Below are positions 33,493 to 44,829 of a stretch of DNA of 64,000 nucleotides, one piece after another. The notes beneath the pieces are model-generated. The model had not been told where the DNA came from. It worked only from the letters and a program-made list of their open reading frames with translations, and ran no database searches. This DNA comes from Prochlorococcus sp. AG-347-M15 (lineage in GTDB: Bacteria; Cyanobacteriota; Cyanobacteriia; PCC-6307; Cyanobiaceae), in NCBI GenBank assembly GCA_003281185.1, contig QCCS01000005.1, positions 1 to 64,000 of the forward strand. Reading direction: 5' to 3'. Numbering within the stretch: the first letter of the stretch is position 1; each line of letters starts with the position of its first letter. The position numbers were made by a program, and so were the translations under genes.

Positions 33493-35289
33493 TTAATATT
33501 TTCTCTTCTTACTAATTTTTCTCATTCTTATTGAATCTGGTGTCACCTCAAGCATTTCATCCGGGCCAATATATTCGAGAGCTCTTTCAAGAGTAATCTC
33601 GACAGGTGACTGCAAAGTATCAAGTTCCTCTGCACCTGCTGACCGCATATTAGTCAACTGCTTAGTTTTACAAATATTTAACTCAAGATCTTGAGGTCGA
33701 TTATTCTCCCCAATTATCATTCCCTTATAAACTTTAACTCCGGGTTTAATAAAATAAACTCCTCTATCTTCAGCATTCTTTAAAGCATAAAATGTGGCCA
33801 CACCTTCCTCAAAAGCTATAAGAACGCCATTTCTTCTAGTTTCAAAATCTCCTGTTTTTGGTTTGTATTCATAAAAAGAATGACTCATTATACCTTCACC
33901 TCTTGTTATGCGAACAAATTCACCACGAAATCCAATAAGTCCTCTTGATGGCACAAGAAATTCTAATTGAGTTCTCCCATCTGCACTTGTCTGCATATTT
34001 TTCATCTCTGCTTTTCTCGATCCAAGTTTCTCAATACAGGAACCAACAGAGACTTCAGGTACATCTAAAACCAAAGTTTCAATAGGTTCACATTCAACAT
34101 TATCAATTTCTCTGAAAATAACTTGAGGTTGAGAGATTTGAAACTCAAAACCCTCTCTTCTCATCGTTTCAATCAAAATCCCTAAATGTAATTCTCCTCT
34201 TCCTGAAACTGAAAACCTGTCAGGAGAGTCAGTTTCTTCTACCCTTAGAGCAACATTTGTTAAAAGTTCTCTTTCCAATCTATTTTTTAATTGTCTACTC
34301 GTCACAAACTTGCCTTCTTTGCCCGCGAATGGTGAATCGTTGACTACAAAAGTCATATTTAAGGTAGGTTCATCAACTTTGATTAATGGAAGAGGATGGG
34401 GAGAATCAGGACATGCTATTGTCTCTCCAATATTGACATCCTCGAAACCAGAAACAGCTACAATATCACCCGCAAATGCCTCATTTATATCAATTCTCTG
34501 TAATCCTTCGAATCCTAATAATTTGCTGACCTTACCTTTTATAGTTTTACCATTTTCTTTAATTAAACTTGCTTGTTGACCATTCTTTATAGTTCCATTA
34601 TGAACTTTTCCAATAACAATTCTGCCTAAGAAATCAGAATAGTCCAAAGTAGTTATTTGTAGCTGAAGTGGCTTATTTGAGTCGCCTACTGGAGGTGGAA
34701 CATGTCTGATAATAGCTTCAAAAAGAGGCATCATATTGTCACTATTAGATTCCATCTCTTCTTTTGCGAAACCAGATAGGCCGCTTCCAAAAAGATAAGG
34801 AAAATCACATTGATCATCATCTGCGCCTAATTCTAAAAACAAATCAAGAACCTTATCAATTGCTATTTCTGGTACTACTCTTGGTCTATCAATTTTGTTT
34901 ACAAAAACTATAGGCCTAAGTCCTTTTTCTAATGCTTTTTTTAAAACAAATCTTGTTTGAGGCATCGGCCCTTCATTTGCATCAACAATTAGCAAACAAC
35001 CATCAACCATTCCCAAAACCCTTTCGACTTCACCTCCAAAATCTGCATGCCCAGGTGTATCTATAATATTTATTCTTGTATCTTTGTAATTAACTGCTGT
35101 ATTTTTTGAAAGTATAGTAATTCCTCTTTCTCTTTCAAGGTCATTTGAATCCATTACACATGTAGGGATAACCTCATTATCTCTAAATATTCCTGATTGT
35201 GATAACAATGCATCCACAAGAGTTGTCTTCCCATGATCCACGTGGGCGATAATTGCAACATTCCTAATTTCTTTTTTTGAAGATGACAT
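33493..35289 (-). CDS. typA: Translational GTPase TypA/BipA
   Basis: [60 protein letters not shown]. Confidence 0.97.
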   Translation of the reverse strand: MSSSKKEIRNVAIIAHVDHGKTTLVDALLSQSGIFRDNEVIPTCVMDSNDLERERGITILSKNTAVNYKDTRINIIDTPGHADFGGEVERVLGMVDGCLLIVDANEGPMPQTRFVLKKALEKGLRPIVFVNKIDRPRVVPEIAIDKVLDLFLELGADDDQCDFPYLFGSGLSGFAKEEMESNSDNMMPLFEAIIRHVPPPVGDSNKPLQLQITTLDYSDFLGRIVIGKVHNGTIKNGQQASLIKENGKTIKGKVSKLLGFEGLQRIDINEAFAGDIVAVSGFEDVNIGETIACPDSPHPLPLIKVDEPTLNMTFVVNDSPFAGKEGKFVTSRQLKNRLERELLTNVALRVEETDSPDRFSVSGRGELHLGILIETMRREGFEFQISQPQVIFREIDNVECEPIETLVLDVPEVSVGSCIEKLGSRKAEMKNMQTSADGRTQLEFLVPSRGLIGFRGEFVRITRGEGIMSHSFYEYKPKTGDFETRRNGVLIAFEEGVATFYALKNAEDRGVYFIKPGVKVYKGMIIGENNRPQDLELNICKTKQLTNMRSAGAEELDTLQSPVEITLERALEYIGPDEMLEVTPDSIRMRKISKKRKY

Positions 35290-35417
35290 CTATAAAAATT
35301 TATATAAATTTTTGATTAACTTTATTAAGGCTAACTCAAAGGATGCTTATTATGAAAATTTTCTCTTTAAGACTTTGAAAATATAATCAAATTGAAAATT
35401 AAATTAATCAATTAAAT

Positions 35418-36134
35418 TTATAATTCTCTATTTGAAATTTCAAAAACTTTTAAAGCTTCAATTGAACCCTCATATCTCCAATGCCAAGGTTCATAATCTA
35501 TAAATTTATTATCTCTGTTGAACGATAACTTGAAGTGGAATTTAGCTGCATTCTTTTTTAACCATGTAAAGGCGTTAGTATTTTCGAATTCGGTCTCAAA
35601 GTCAGTTTCTCTTTGAGTAGCATCACCAATATCGATTGCGAAACCAGTACTATGTTCAGAATATCCTGGAGGGGCTGAAACTCTAGCTCTTTCTGCAGCT
35701 TCTTGATTTCTAATAGATTTTAAAGAATAAAAGATATCGTTTTGCAAATTTATTGATCTAAAACCACTCAAGAAGACCAAATATATCCCATCCTTTCTGG
35801 CTTCTTCTCTCATCTTTAGGAGAGAATCGCGCATATCCATATGAACTTCAATATTAGGCTCAATTAAAACTAGTTTCTCTTTAGGAGTTTCTTTATAGGG
35901 AAGATGGCCTAAAATTCTGGCATCATGATTTCGTTCAAACTGAAATTTGAGATTATTATTAAGAGGTATTAATTCTACATTTCTAATAAATCGCAATGCA
36001 GCGACAGAAAAGATAAGGAAAAGAAATGGAGAAAATATTAATAATTTTTTTAATAATGATGAATTTGGGTTATTTAGATAAGTTCTTTTAGCATGTGGTA
36101 TATCAAATTGATCTATATCTTTGTTTAGTTCCAA
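35418..36134 (-). CDS. M15-family D-alanyl-D-alanine carboxypeptidase (VanY-like)
   Basis: SEHSTGFAIDIGD and EPWHWRYEG zinc-site motifs; N-terminal TM. Confidence 0.9.
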   Translation of the reverse strand: MELNKDIDQFDIPHAKRTYLNNPNSSLLKKLLIFSPFLFLIFSVAALRFIRNVELIPLNNNLKFQFERNHDARILGHLPYKETPKEKLVLIEPNIEVHMDMRDSLLKMREEARKDGIYLVFLSGFRSINLQNDIFYSLKSIRNQEAAERARVSAPPGYSEHSTGFAIDIGDATQRETDFETEFENTNAFTWLKKNAAKFHFKLSFNRDNKFIDYEPWHWRYEGSIEALKVFEISNREL

Positions 36135-36245
36135 TATTTAGAAGTGATTTAAGAAAAGATATTTCGATATTAACTATTATTTTAAGAAATGCACTTTTAT
36201 AAGCAAAAAAGATGTAGTTTTTATATACAGTATTATTTTTTTCAT

Positions 36246-37586
36246 ATGTTGAGGGTAGCTGTTATTGGTGGAGGTCCAAGTGGTTCATGTGCAGCAGAAA
36301 TACTTGCTAAAGCTGGAATAAAAACTTGGCTCTTCGAGAGAAAATTAGATAATGCAAAACCATGTGGAGGAGCAATTCCACTATGCATGGTCGAAGAATT
36401 TGATTTGCCTGAGTCAATTATTGATAGAAAAGTAAGGCATATGAGAATGATATCTCCATCGAATAGAGAGGTAGATATAAGTTTAGATAGAGTTTATGGG
36501 AAAAGTGATAATGAGTTTATAGGGATGTGTAGAAGAGAAGTTATGGATGCCTTTATGCGCAACAGAGCATCGGATCTTGGCGCTACATTAATAAATGGAT
36601 TAGTTACTTCGATTGATACTGGAGAAAATAATCAAGGGCCATATAAGCTTTCCTATTCAGATTTTACGAACGGAGATAAGAAAGGAGAGCTCAAGGAACT
36701 TACTGTTGATCTTTTAATCGGGGCCGATGGAGCAAATAGTAGGGTAGCAAAGGCAATGGATGCAGGAGATTACAAAGTTGCTATTGCATTTCAGGAAAGA
36801 ATTAAATTGCCTAAAGAAGAAATGAGTTACTACGAAGATCTTGCTGAAATGTATGTAGGAACTGATGTTTCTCCTGATTTTTATGGGTGGGTATTTCCTA
36901 AATATGATCATGTTGCTGTGGGCACTGGAACCATGCAAAAGAATCAGTCATTAATTAAAGGACTACAAGAGGGTGTAAGAAATAGGGCAAAGAAAAGACT
37001 TGTTAATGGTGAAGTAATAAAGGTAGAAGCTCACCCTATTCCTGAGCATCCAAGGCCAAGAAGAGTAGTTGGGAGAATGGCATTGGTTGGTGATGCAGCT
37101 GGTTATGTTACAAAAAGTTCTGGAGAGGGTATATATTTTGCTGCAAAAAGCGGAAGAATGTGTGCTGAAGAAATTGTTGAAGCATCAAAAAACGGTCAAG
37201 TAATCCCATCAGAAAAAGATTTAAAAAACTATCTTAAAAAATGGGATAAAAAATATGGCACAACTTATAAGGTGCTAGAAATCCTTCAAAATATTTTCTA
37301 TAGAAATGATTCTGCTAGAGAAGCCTTTGTTGAGATGTGTGATGACATGGATGTACAAAGACTTACTTTTGATAGTTACTTATACAAAAGAGTTGTCTCC
37401 ATGAAACCATTACAGCAACTTAAAATTACAATGCTTACACTTGGTTCAATTTTAAGAGGGAAAGCTCTAGCACCTCAAAAATATGAACCAGTTGATAGTG
37501 CTGTTAGGGAAAATAAAGAAGTAGAAAAAATGCTAGAAAATTACTCCATAAAGGGAGGAATTAAAGTTAAGAGTTCAAAAGTGTAA
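36246..37586 (+). CDS. chlP: Geranylgeranyl diphosphate reductase
   Basis: LRVAVIGGGPSGSCAAEILAKAG, LIGADGANSRVA, GDAAGYVTKSSGEGIYFA; start set at ATG 36246 immediately before the FAD-binding motif. Confidence 0.95.
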   Translation: MLRVAVIGGGPSGSCAAEILAKAGIKTWLFERKLDNAKPCGGAIPLCMVEEFDLPESIIDRKVRHMRMISPSNREVDISLDRVYGKSDNEFIGMCRREVMDAFMRNRASDLGATLINGLVTSIDTGENNQGPYKLSYSDFTNGDKKGELKELTVDLLIGADGANSRVAKAMDAGDYKVAIAFQERIKLPKEEMSYYEDLAEMYVGTDVSPDFYGWVFPKYDHVAVGTGTMQKNQSLIKGLQEGVRNRAKKRLVNGEVIKVEAHPIPEHPRPRRVVGRMALVGDAAGYVTKSSGEGIYFAAKSGRMCAEEIVEASKNGQVIPSEKDLKNYLKKWDKKYGTTYKVLEILQNIFYRNDSAREAFVEMCDDMDVQRLTFDSYLYKRVVSMKPLQQLKITMLTLGSILRGKALAPQKYEPVDSAVRENKEVEKMLENYSIKGGIKVKSSKV

Positions 37587-39729
37587 AGTCGGCTAATTTA
37601 AGAGAATAATTTCTAATTAAGCTCAACAAATTGAGTCTATTATTTCTTATTTTTAAATCCTCTGACATTATTAGTACTCCCTTTTCATTATCAAATAAAT
37701 CCTCGATAGTATTTACATTAATCTCAAACAAATTTAGAAGTTCCAAATAATTGCAATAACTTTCCGAAAAAAGTTTTTCTAATTCTCCTATAAATTCAAA
37801 AACTTTCAATTCACAATCTTTTTCAAAAAGTTGTGTGTTTACAGAATCTCTTGTTGAGAGAACGTCTCTTGAAAGATCACTATTATTTGCTAATTTGCTT
37901 ACCCTAGTTATTACCTTCTGAATTTGAACAAAATTACCCTTTTCGTTAAAATTCATAATAGATTTAATCCTATTTTTAAGATCAACAATATTCAATACTC
38001 TTTTTTGAGATAATTCATCAGAAGAACAAACAGCCTTTATTAATTCTTTACTTAGTGATATTTCTTCTAGATGACTAACAATTCTTTGAACTAAAAATTC
38101 ATTTAAATCATTAAATACTGTTTCTCTTGAGAAGTTTAAATTCGGAAATACGATTTTCCAAAACTCAATAAGTTCGTTAAATAATTTATCTAAAGGCAAA
38201 TCAAGTTCATAATCCCAAATTATTTTAATTACTCCATTCAAATTTCTTCTTAAAGCATAAGGATCAGATGATCCACTGGGACGTTTGCCAGAAATAAATA
38301 TACTTATTAAAGTTTCGACCTTATCTGCTATAGAAACTATTGCGCCATATTTTGTGGAGGGCAAAGCATCTTTATAAAAAGAAGGTAAATAATGTTCAGC
38401 GACAGCCAAGCAAACATCCTCACTAAATCCTTCATATTTAAGATATTTACCACCCATTATTCCTTGCAGCTCAGGAAATTCGAAAACAATTTCGCTACAT
38501 AAGTCATTTTTACAGTATTTAGCAGCTTCTATTATTTTTATTTCTTCTAAAGACTTATCATTTAAAAATTTAAGAATTTTTTTAGCAACTTCCTCTATCC
38601 TTTCTACCCTCTGAAATATATTTCCAAGTCCTTTAATATAGGAAACAGATTTAAGCTTTTCATTTCTTTCGATTGAAGCAACTTTTTTGTCACTTTCTAC
38701 GAAAAACTTTGCATCTGAAAACCTTGCCCTTAATACTTTCTCATTTCCTTTGGCAATATTATAATTTGATTCTTCAAGACCATTTGAAATAACGCAAAAA
38801 GTTGTACTAATATTTTTTTCAGAGCTTAAATCTAGTTTAGAAAAACTTTTATTTTTCAATAAAAGAGGAACGTATCTCTGGTGGTTTTTCATTACTGTTG
38901 AGAGAACTTCAACCGGAAGATCAAGAAATTCATCACTAAATTTGCCAATAATTAAGACTGGCCATTCAACTAAATCAGTTAGTTCATTAAGTAATCCTTC
39001 TGAAAGGTCAGGTTTCAGATTTAAAGATTTGGATGCCTTATTTATTAAACTTTCAATTTTTTCTTTTCTTTCTTTTCGAATAGCTATTACTCTATTACGT
39101 TTCAATAATTCAAAAAAATCATCAGGATTCTGAACCTCTAAAACTTCATTGATTAGCCTGTGACTTTTTGTTTTATTACTTATTTTAATTTTTGGATCAC
39201 ATTCATCAAATTCAAAATGAAGAATTTCATCATTATAAATAGAGGCAATCCACCTAATAGGTCTTGAAAATTTAATGTTACCAGCCCCCCATTTCATAAA
39301 TCGAGGGCCTTGAAGATTCTTTACTAATTTTGGGATAATAGAAGACAATGAATTTTTAGTTGATAGTCCTTTCTCAATTTTCTTTCCAAATACAAAATTA
39401 CCCTTTTCTGTATTTTTTATTTCTAGCTCACCTACATCTATATCTAAGCTATTAGCAAATCCTAAAGCAGCATTAGTAGGACATCCATTTAAATAAGCTG
39501 AATTTGCTTTAGGCCCTTTTCTTTCTATTATCTTATCCTCTGCATAATCAACTAAACCTTCAAGAAGTAAAACTATCCTCCTTGGTGTGGAAGTAACATA
39601 TATATGTTCGAATTTGATTAACTTTTTATCCAATTCAAATTCTATTAGAGATTTAAGTTGCTCTAGAACAGAATGAGAAAACTTTGCGGGCAACTCTTCT
39701 GTTCCTATCTCAAGTAAATATTTAGACAA
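37567..39729 (-). CDS. glyS: Glycyl-tRNA synthetase beta subunit
   Basis: LLEIGTEELPAKF, PTPRRIVLL-like (TSTPRRIVLLLEGL), FMKWGAGNIKFSRPIRWI. Confidence 0.96.
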   Translation of the reverse strand: MSKYLLEIGTEELPAKFSHSVLEQLKSLIEFELDKKLIKFEHIYVTSTPRRIVLLLEGLVDYAEDKIIERKGPKANSAYLNGCPTNAALGFANSLDIDVGELEIKNTEKGNFVFGKKIEKGLSTKNSLSSIIPKLVKNLQGPRFMKWGAGNIKFSRPIRWIASIYNDEILHFEFDECDPKIKISNKTKSHRLINEVLEVQNPDDFFELLKRNRVIAIRKERKEKIESLINKASKSLNLKPDLSEGLLNELTDLVEWPVLIIGKFSDEFLDLPVEVLSTVMKNHQRYVPLLLKNKSFSKLDLSSEKNISTTFCVISNGLEESNYNIAKGNEKVLRARFSDAKFFVESDKKVASIERNEKLKSVSYIKGLGNIFQRVERIEEVAKKILKFLNDKSLEEIKIIEAAKYCKNDLCSEIVFEFPELQGIMGGKYLKYEGFSEDVCLAVAEHYLPSFYKDALPSTKYGAIVSIADKVETLISIFISGKRPSGSSDPYALRRNLNGVIKIIWDYELDLPLDKLFNELIEFWKIVFPNLNFSRETVFNDLNEFLVQRIVSHLEEISLSKELIKAVCSSDELSQKRVLNIVDLKNRIKSIMNFNEKGNFVQIQKVITRVSKLANNSDLSRDVLSTRDSVNTQLFEKDCELKVFEFIGELEKLFSESYCNYLELLNLFEINVNTIEDLFDNEKGVLIMSEDLKIRNNRLNLLSLIRNYSLKLADFTLLNS

Positions 39730-39816
39730 GAAAAAAATATGACTTCACTTACTATAATTTACTACCAGTTAAATAAGCTTTTCGCTAATGTATAAAAAGA
39801 GATATTTTTTGGTCCT

Positions 39817-41604
39817 TTGATCAAGGTTGAGAAAGTAAAAAAGAAAAAAGATCCTACTAAGGAAGAAACTGTTTGTTTGGCAAATGGACTAGAAGTTTCT
39901 AAATTTGAAAATTTTAAAAAAAGTAGCCAATTTCTTAAAGAACCACTTGCTACGGAATTAGTTAATGAGAGTGATCATTTTACTAATGATGCAGTTCAGT
40001 TACTAAAATTTCATGGTAGTTATCAACAAGATAATAGGGAAAATAGAAGGCCGGGCAAAAGTAAAGATTGGCAAATGATGCTTAGGTTAAGAAATCCCGG
40101 TGGTGAAGTTCCTGGGAAATTATTTTTAGCATTAGATGAATTATCTGACAAACTAGGTAATGGTACACTTAGGGCCACTACAAGACAAGCCTTTCAAATG
40201 CATGGAATTAGAAAGGAGAACTTAAAAGAAGTAATTCAAACAATAGTAAATTCAATGGGCTCCACATTAGCTGCATGTGGAGACATAAATAGAAACGTTA
40301 TGGCCCCTGCGGCTCCATTTGATTCGCCAGACTATAAAATTGCAAGAGCATTGGCAAAAAAAGTTGCAGATCTTCTCACCCCAATGGCTGGCCAAGGGAC
40401 TTTTTTAGAGCTCTGGGCTGATGGAGATTTAGAGTACACCATAAAACCTGACAAAGATATTGAAGCAATTAGGAAGCTCCAATTCAAAGATAATGTTTTT
40501 AGTGGTATAAAAGATGAACCTCTTTATGGTTCAACTTATTTACCAAGGAAATTCAAATGTGCGGTGACAGTTCCTGGAGACAATTCTGTTGATCTTCTCA
40601 CCAATGACATAGGAATAGTTGCCTTCACTTCCAAAGATGGAAACTTAGAAGGGTGCAACTTCTATGTAGGAGGTGGTATGGGACGCACACATAATAATGA
40701 AGAGACCTTTGCCAGAATTGCAGATCCACTTGGATATGTTGAAGGACCTGATGTTTATGAATTGATACAAAGCATTGTGGCCATTCAAAGAGATTATGGA
40801 GATAGAAAATCAAGAAAAAATTCGAGAATGAAATATCTTCTTCATAGAAAAGGTATTAAATGGTTTAAAAAGATACTTTTTGATAAATATTTCAAAAAAG
40901 AAATTAAAAAAATCAGAAAAGAACCTGATAAGGTACTTATTGATTACCTAGGTTGGCATAAACAAAATAAAACCTCCTATTTCGTAGGTTTACCATTATT
41001 ATCAGGGAGATTATCAGGAGAGAAGAAGAATATCATCACAAGTATTGTTAAAAAATATAATTTAGATTTAAGACTTACACCAAATCAAGATATTTTACTT
41101 TGTAATATCGCCAATAAAAACAAAGGTGAAATACAAAAATCTCTATCAAAAATTGGATACGAAAATTTAGAAAACATTAATGAAATACAAAGACATGCAT
41201 TAGCTTGTCCTGCTTTACCACTTTGTGGTCTTGCGATGACTGAAGCTGAAAGAATATTACCTGACGTATTAAAAAGGATTGAAAATTTACTATTAGATCT
41301 AAAAATACAAAAAACAATATTATTCAGAATGACAGGATGTCCGAATGGCTGTACAAGGCCTTATATGGCCGAATTAGCACTTGTTGGAAGTGGACAAAAC
41401 AAATACCAATTATGGTTGGGGGGAAGTAAAAATCTACAAAGGCTTGCTAAACCATTTTTACAAAGAATGGAACTTAACGATTTAGAACAAACTCTTCAAC
41501 CATTATTTGATAATTGGAAGAGTAATTTGGATTTAGATTTTGGAGATTTTATAAATTCTCAAGATGAAAATTATATATTGAATTTACTAACTGAAAATCA
41601 ATAG
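39817..41604 (+). CDS. sir: Ferredoxin-sulfite reductase
   Basis: RLRNPGGEVPGKLFLALDELSD, HALACPALPLCGLAM, RMTGCPNGCTRPYMAELALVG siroheme/4Fe-4S motifs. Confidence 0.92.
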   Translation: MIKVEKVKKKKDPTKEETVCLANGLEVSKFENFKKSSQFLKEPLATELVNESDHFTNDAVQLLKFHGSYQQDNRENRRPGKSKDWQMMLRLRNPGGEVPGKLFLALDELSDKLGNGTLRATTRQAFQMHGIRKENLKEVIQTIVNSMGSTLAACGDINRNVMAPAAPFDSPDYKIARALAKKVADLLTPMAGQGTFLELWADGDLEYTIKPDKDIEAIRKLQFKDNVFSGIKDEPLYGSTYLPRKFKCAVTVPGDNSVDLLTNDIGIVAFTSKDGNLEGCNFYVGGGMGRTHNNEETFARIADPLGYVEGPDVYELIQSIVAIQRDYGDRKSRKNSRMKYLLHRKGIKWFKKILFDKYFKKEIKKIRKEPDKVLIDYLGWHKQNKTSYFVGLPLLSGRLSGEKKNIITSIVKKYNLDLRLTPNQDILLCNIANKNKGEIQKSLSKIGYENLENINEIQRHALACPALPLCGLAMTEAERILPDVLKRIENLLLDLKIQKTILFRMTGCPNGCTRPYMAELALVGSGQNKYQLWLGGSKNLQRLAKPFLQRMELNDLEQTLQPLFDNWKSNLDLDFGDFINSQDENYILNLLTENQ

Positions 41605-41607
41605 ATT

Positions 41608-42291
41608 TTAAATTTTTCCATAAAGGGCATTTGCTTTTTTATTTTTCCAAGCCCATAATTGATCACCATAACTAAAATGCCACCATTCATTAGGATGCTG
41701 AGCAAATCCGAATTTAGTCATAATTTGCCTTAATAAATTTCTTCTACTATTCCAAATAATTGCTTCTTCATTCTTTATGTTTGCATAAAAAAAAGGATTT
41801 GAGGTCTCATCCATTTGATCAACCATGCTTCCCATTTCAACAAGATTTCCGTCTTTATCTGATAAACAAACATCTAATGCTCCTCCAGTTGAATGAGGGG
41901 GAGGACACCTAGTGTCATAAGAAGGATATGCCCAAAATTTCTCCACTTTTTTTAAAATGGATGGATAAGATTTTATGTTTTCAAAAGATATATCAATATC
42001 GGATTTTTCACACTCTAATAAAATTGCTCTTTTAAACATAAATTCCTGGACTTCTAAAGGTCGCCAACTGTCATAAATTAAAAGGTTAAAACTACTCTTT
42101 GATAACAAATAATCATTTACTTTTACTAATCTGTTTACTACCTCCTCCCTTAATTTCCAAATAGAAGTTTTATCTTTGTAGGGTGCTCCTAAATGTGAGT
42201 AAGGGTGGGGATCTAAAAACTTTAGGCAGCTAGGTATAGCTATTAATTTTTCTCCATTATCTTTAATTGGTATTTTATTCCAAATTTTCAA
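41608..42291 (-). CDS. D-alanyl-D-alanine dipeptidase (VanX/DdpX, M15)
   Basis: PPHSTGGALDVCLSD and NEWWHFSYGD motifs. Confidence 0.9.
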   Translation of the reverse strand: MKIWNKIPIKDNGEKLIAIPSCLKFLDPHPYSHLGAPYKDKTSIWKLREEVVNRLVKVNDYLLSKSSFNLLIYDSWRPLEVQEFMFKRAILLECEKSDIDISFENIKSYPSILKKVEKFWAYPSYDTRCPPPHSTGGALDVCLSDKDGNLVEMGSMVDQMDETSNPFFYANIKNEEAIIWNSRRNLLRQIMTKFGFAQHPNEWWHFSYGDQLWAWKNKKANALYGKI

Positions 42292-42348
42292 TTGAAATTT
42301 GCAATTGATTTATAGTGGCATATATATCAAAAATTACAATGATAGTTT

Positions 42349-44808
42349 TCAATTTAAGAAATCATGAATGAATTTATTATCAGAATTATCAATAAGTATA
42401 TTCCTTAAAACTATATTTTCTTTTAAATCAGGATCATCTCTAACAATTTTATTAGCCTCTTCGCGAGCCTTATCAATAAGAAATTTATTGTTAGGTAAAT
42501 TGTCCAGTACAAAATCAGGCAATCCGGATTGTCTATATCCTAAAATCTGGCCTGGTCCTCTAAGCTCCAAGTCTTTTTCTGCAATATAAAAGCCATCGTT
42601 AGATTTTTGCAAAACACAAAGTCGTTTATTTTCTAATCCATTTTTATCTGGTGTTACCAAATAACAAAAAGATTTTGTTGATCCTCTACCAACTCTTCCC
42701 CTTAATTGATGTAGCTGGGACAATCCAAATCTGTCCGAATTATAAATAATCATAATTGTGGCGTTAGGCACATCAATGCCAACCTCAATTACTGTGGTTG
42801 AAACCAATATATTAATTTCATTCTTTAAAAAAGAATTAATTACTTCATTCTTTTCTTGTGAACTTAATTTGCCATGTAATAATCCAACTTTTTTGTTAAA
42901 AAAGACCTCTTCTGATAAATATTTGAATATTTTCTTTGCGGAGCTTAAATTCATTTTTTCTGAATCTTCTATAAGTGGCAAAATCACATAAGCTTGCTTT
43001 CCCTGATTGATCTCATCTTCAACAATCTTGAACAAGTTAGTTAAATCATCTTCTGAAATTATTTTTGTTGTTATGGGGACTCTCCCAGGAGGGAGTTCAG
43101 TAATTTGACTCACATCTAAATCACCATAAATAGAAAGCGCAAGTGTTCTTGGAATTGGTGTTGCTGTCATTGATAACAGGTTAGTATTGTCTCCTTTATT
43201 TAGTAGTCTATTTCTTTGAGTAACTCCAAATCTATGCTGTTCATCAATTACGACCATCCCTAATGCATTAAAGATGACTTTATCCTCAAATAATGCATGA
43301 GTACCTACGAGGATATCAACTAATCCATTGTTCAAATTAGAGAAAATTTCTTTTCTCTTTTTTTGAGGAGTATTCCCAGTAAGTAGCTCAACAGAAACGA
43401 AAAGGGGATTCAAATATTTTAATAAATTTTTGTAATGCTGCTCTGCTAATACCTCAGTTGGGACCATAAATGCACCTTGCAAGTTTTTTTCAATGACAAG
43501 TAAAAGAGACGCTATTGCAATTATGGTTTTACCGCTTCCCACATCTCCCTGAAGCAATCTAGACATTGGTACAGGACTAGATAAATCTTTTTTAATTTCA
43601 TTTAAAACATTTTCTTGAGATTTTGTTAATTCAAATGGAAAACTATTTAAAAATTCTTTTAATAAAGATTTCTTTTGAGGTAATTGTTGGTAAGTTGCAT
43701 TTTTATTCGTCTTTCTTTTTCTCAGTAGGAACTTTATTTGAAGTAAGAATAACTCATCAAAAACCAAACGTTTTTTTGACTCAACAAGTGCTTGTTGAGT
43801 TGGTGGAAAATGAATATTAATCAACGACTCTCCTTTTGATAATAAAGATAATGAATCAAGTTGCTTTTTATTTAAAATTTCTGGATATTGCTTTGCATAA
43901 ATTAGTACCTTTTTCATAAGTTTTATAAAACTCATATTTGATAATGCTTCACCTAATGAATACAAGGGTAATATTTTACCTGAAAAATTAAAATTATCAT
44001 TGTTATCCTTAAGAATCTCAATCTGCGGATCTATAAAAGTTTTGCCATACTCTGTCAATTTAACCTTACCGGAAATTGCTAATTTGGTTCCAGGAGTATA
44101 CAAAGATTTTTGAGATGTGAAGAAGGAGTAGGATCTAAATCTTCTTCCTAAAAAAAATTTTGTAACCTTTATTGAAGACGTCTCATCAAAAACGACAATA
44201 TTCATTATTGATAAATTACTATTTTTTTTACTCTTATGAATATAAAATCTTTTAACGTTTGCAATGCACGTGTATAAATTATCTGGTTTTAAATTTATTA
44301 TCTTGACTCTATGCGTATAGTCTAGATATGTTCGCGGGAAATAATTAATTAGATCTTTTATATGAAATATCCCTAATTCATTAAGCTTATTTTTATAAAC
44401 TTTTCCTACATTTTTTATTAATGAAATATCTGAATCAAAAGACAAACTTGTATCAGCTTTATTTAGAAAAACATTATTAGAAATATTATTAGAACCTTCT
44501 ATTTCAAGAGTTTTGCCTAGTTTATAAAGATTTTTTCTTGTATCTATAATTAACCTTTTTCTTTGATTTTCATCTAATTTATTGTATTCATTATATTTTT
44601 TAGAAAATTCATAAAATATCCTTAAATAATCGTCTGATAGATTAAGATAATCTAGTTTTTTTAAAGATTGATGCAAATAATCATTAAAGTATTTTTCTTT
44701 TCCTAAAGTATTAATAAATTTGTTTTCAGTTTCAATAGTAAGAGATTTTTGAAGAGGTCTTATCCAATCTTTAATTAATTTATTATTTTTATTTCCGCTA
44801 ATAGTCAC
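42349..44808 (-). CDS. recG: ATP-dependent DNA helicase RecG
   Basis: RLLQGDVGSGKTIIA, VIDEQHRFGV, SMTATPIPRTLAL, QLRGRVGRG. Confidence 0.97.
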   Translation of the reverse strand: MTISGNKNNKLIKDWIRPLQKSLTIETENKFINTLGKEKYFNDYLHQSLKKLDYLNLSDDYLRIFYEFSKKYNEYNKLDENQRKRLIIDTRKNLYKLGKTLEIEGSNNISNNVFLNKADTSLSFDSDISLIKNVGKVYKNKLNELGIFHIKDLINYFPRTYLDYTHRVKIINLKPDNLYTCIANVKRFYIHKSKKNSNLSIMNIVVFDETSSIKVTKFFLGRRFRSYSFFTSQKSLYTPGTKLAISGKVKLTEYGKTFIDPQIEILKDNNDNFNFSGKILPLYSLGEALSNMSFIKLMKKVLIYAKQYPEILNKKQLDSLSLLSKGESLINIHFPPTQQALVESKKRLVFDELFLLQIKFLLRKRKTNKNATYQQLPQKKSLLKEFLNSFPFELTKSQENVLNEIKKDLSSPVPMSRLLQGDVGSGKTIIAIASLLLVIEKNLQGAFMVPTEVLAEQHYKNLLKYLNPLFVSVELLTGNTPQKKRKEIFSNLNNGLVDILVGTHALFEDKVIFNALGMVVIDEQHRFGVTQRNRLLNKGDNTNLLSMTATPIPRTLALSIYGDLDVSQITELPPGRVPITTKIISEDDLTNLFKIVEDEINQGKQAYVILPLIEDSEKMNLSSAKKIFKYLSEEVFFNKKVGLLHGKLSSQEKNEVINSFLKNEINILVSTTVIEVGIDVPNATIMIIYNSDRFGLSQLHQLRGRVGRGSTKSFCYLVTPDKNGLENKRLCVLQKSNDGFYIAEKDLELRGPGQILGYRQSGLPDFVLDNLPNNKFLIDKAREEANKIVRDDPDLKENIVLRNILIDNSDNKFIHDFLN

Positions 44809-44829
44809 ATTTGAAAAAGAGTTATTTTT

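Noticed and set aside
35418-42291. VanY-like and VanX-like M15 peptidases as a vancomycin-resistance system
   Set aside because: The genes are about 5.5 kb apart, separated by chlP, glyS and sir, with no VanH/VanA/VanR/VanS; more likely ordinary peptidoglycan recycling enzymes
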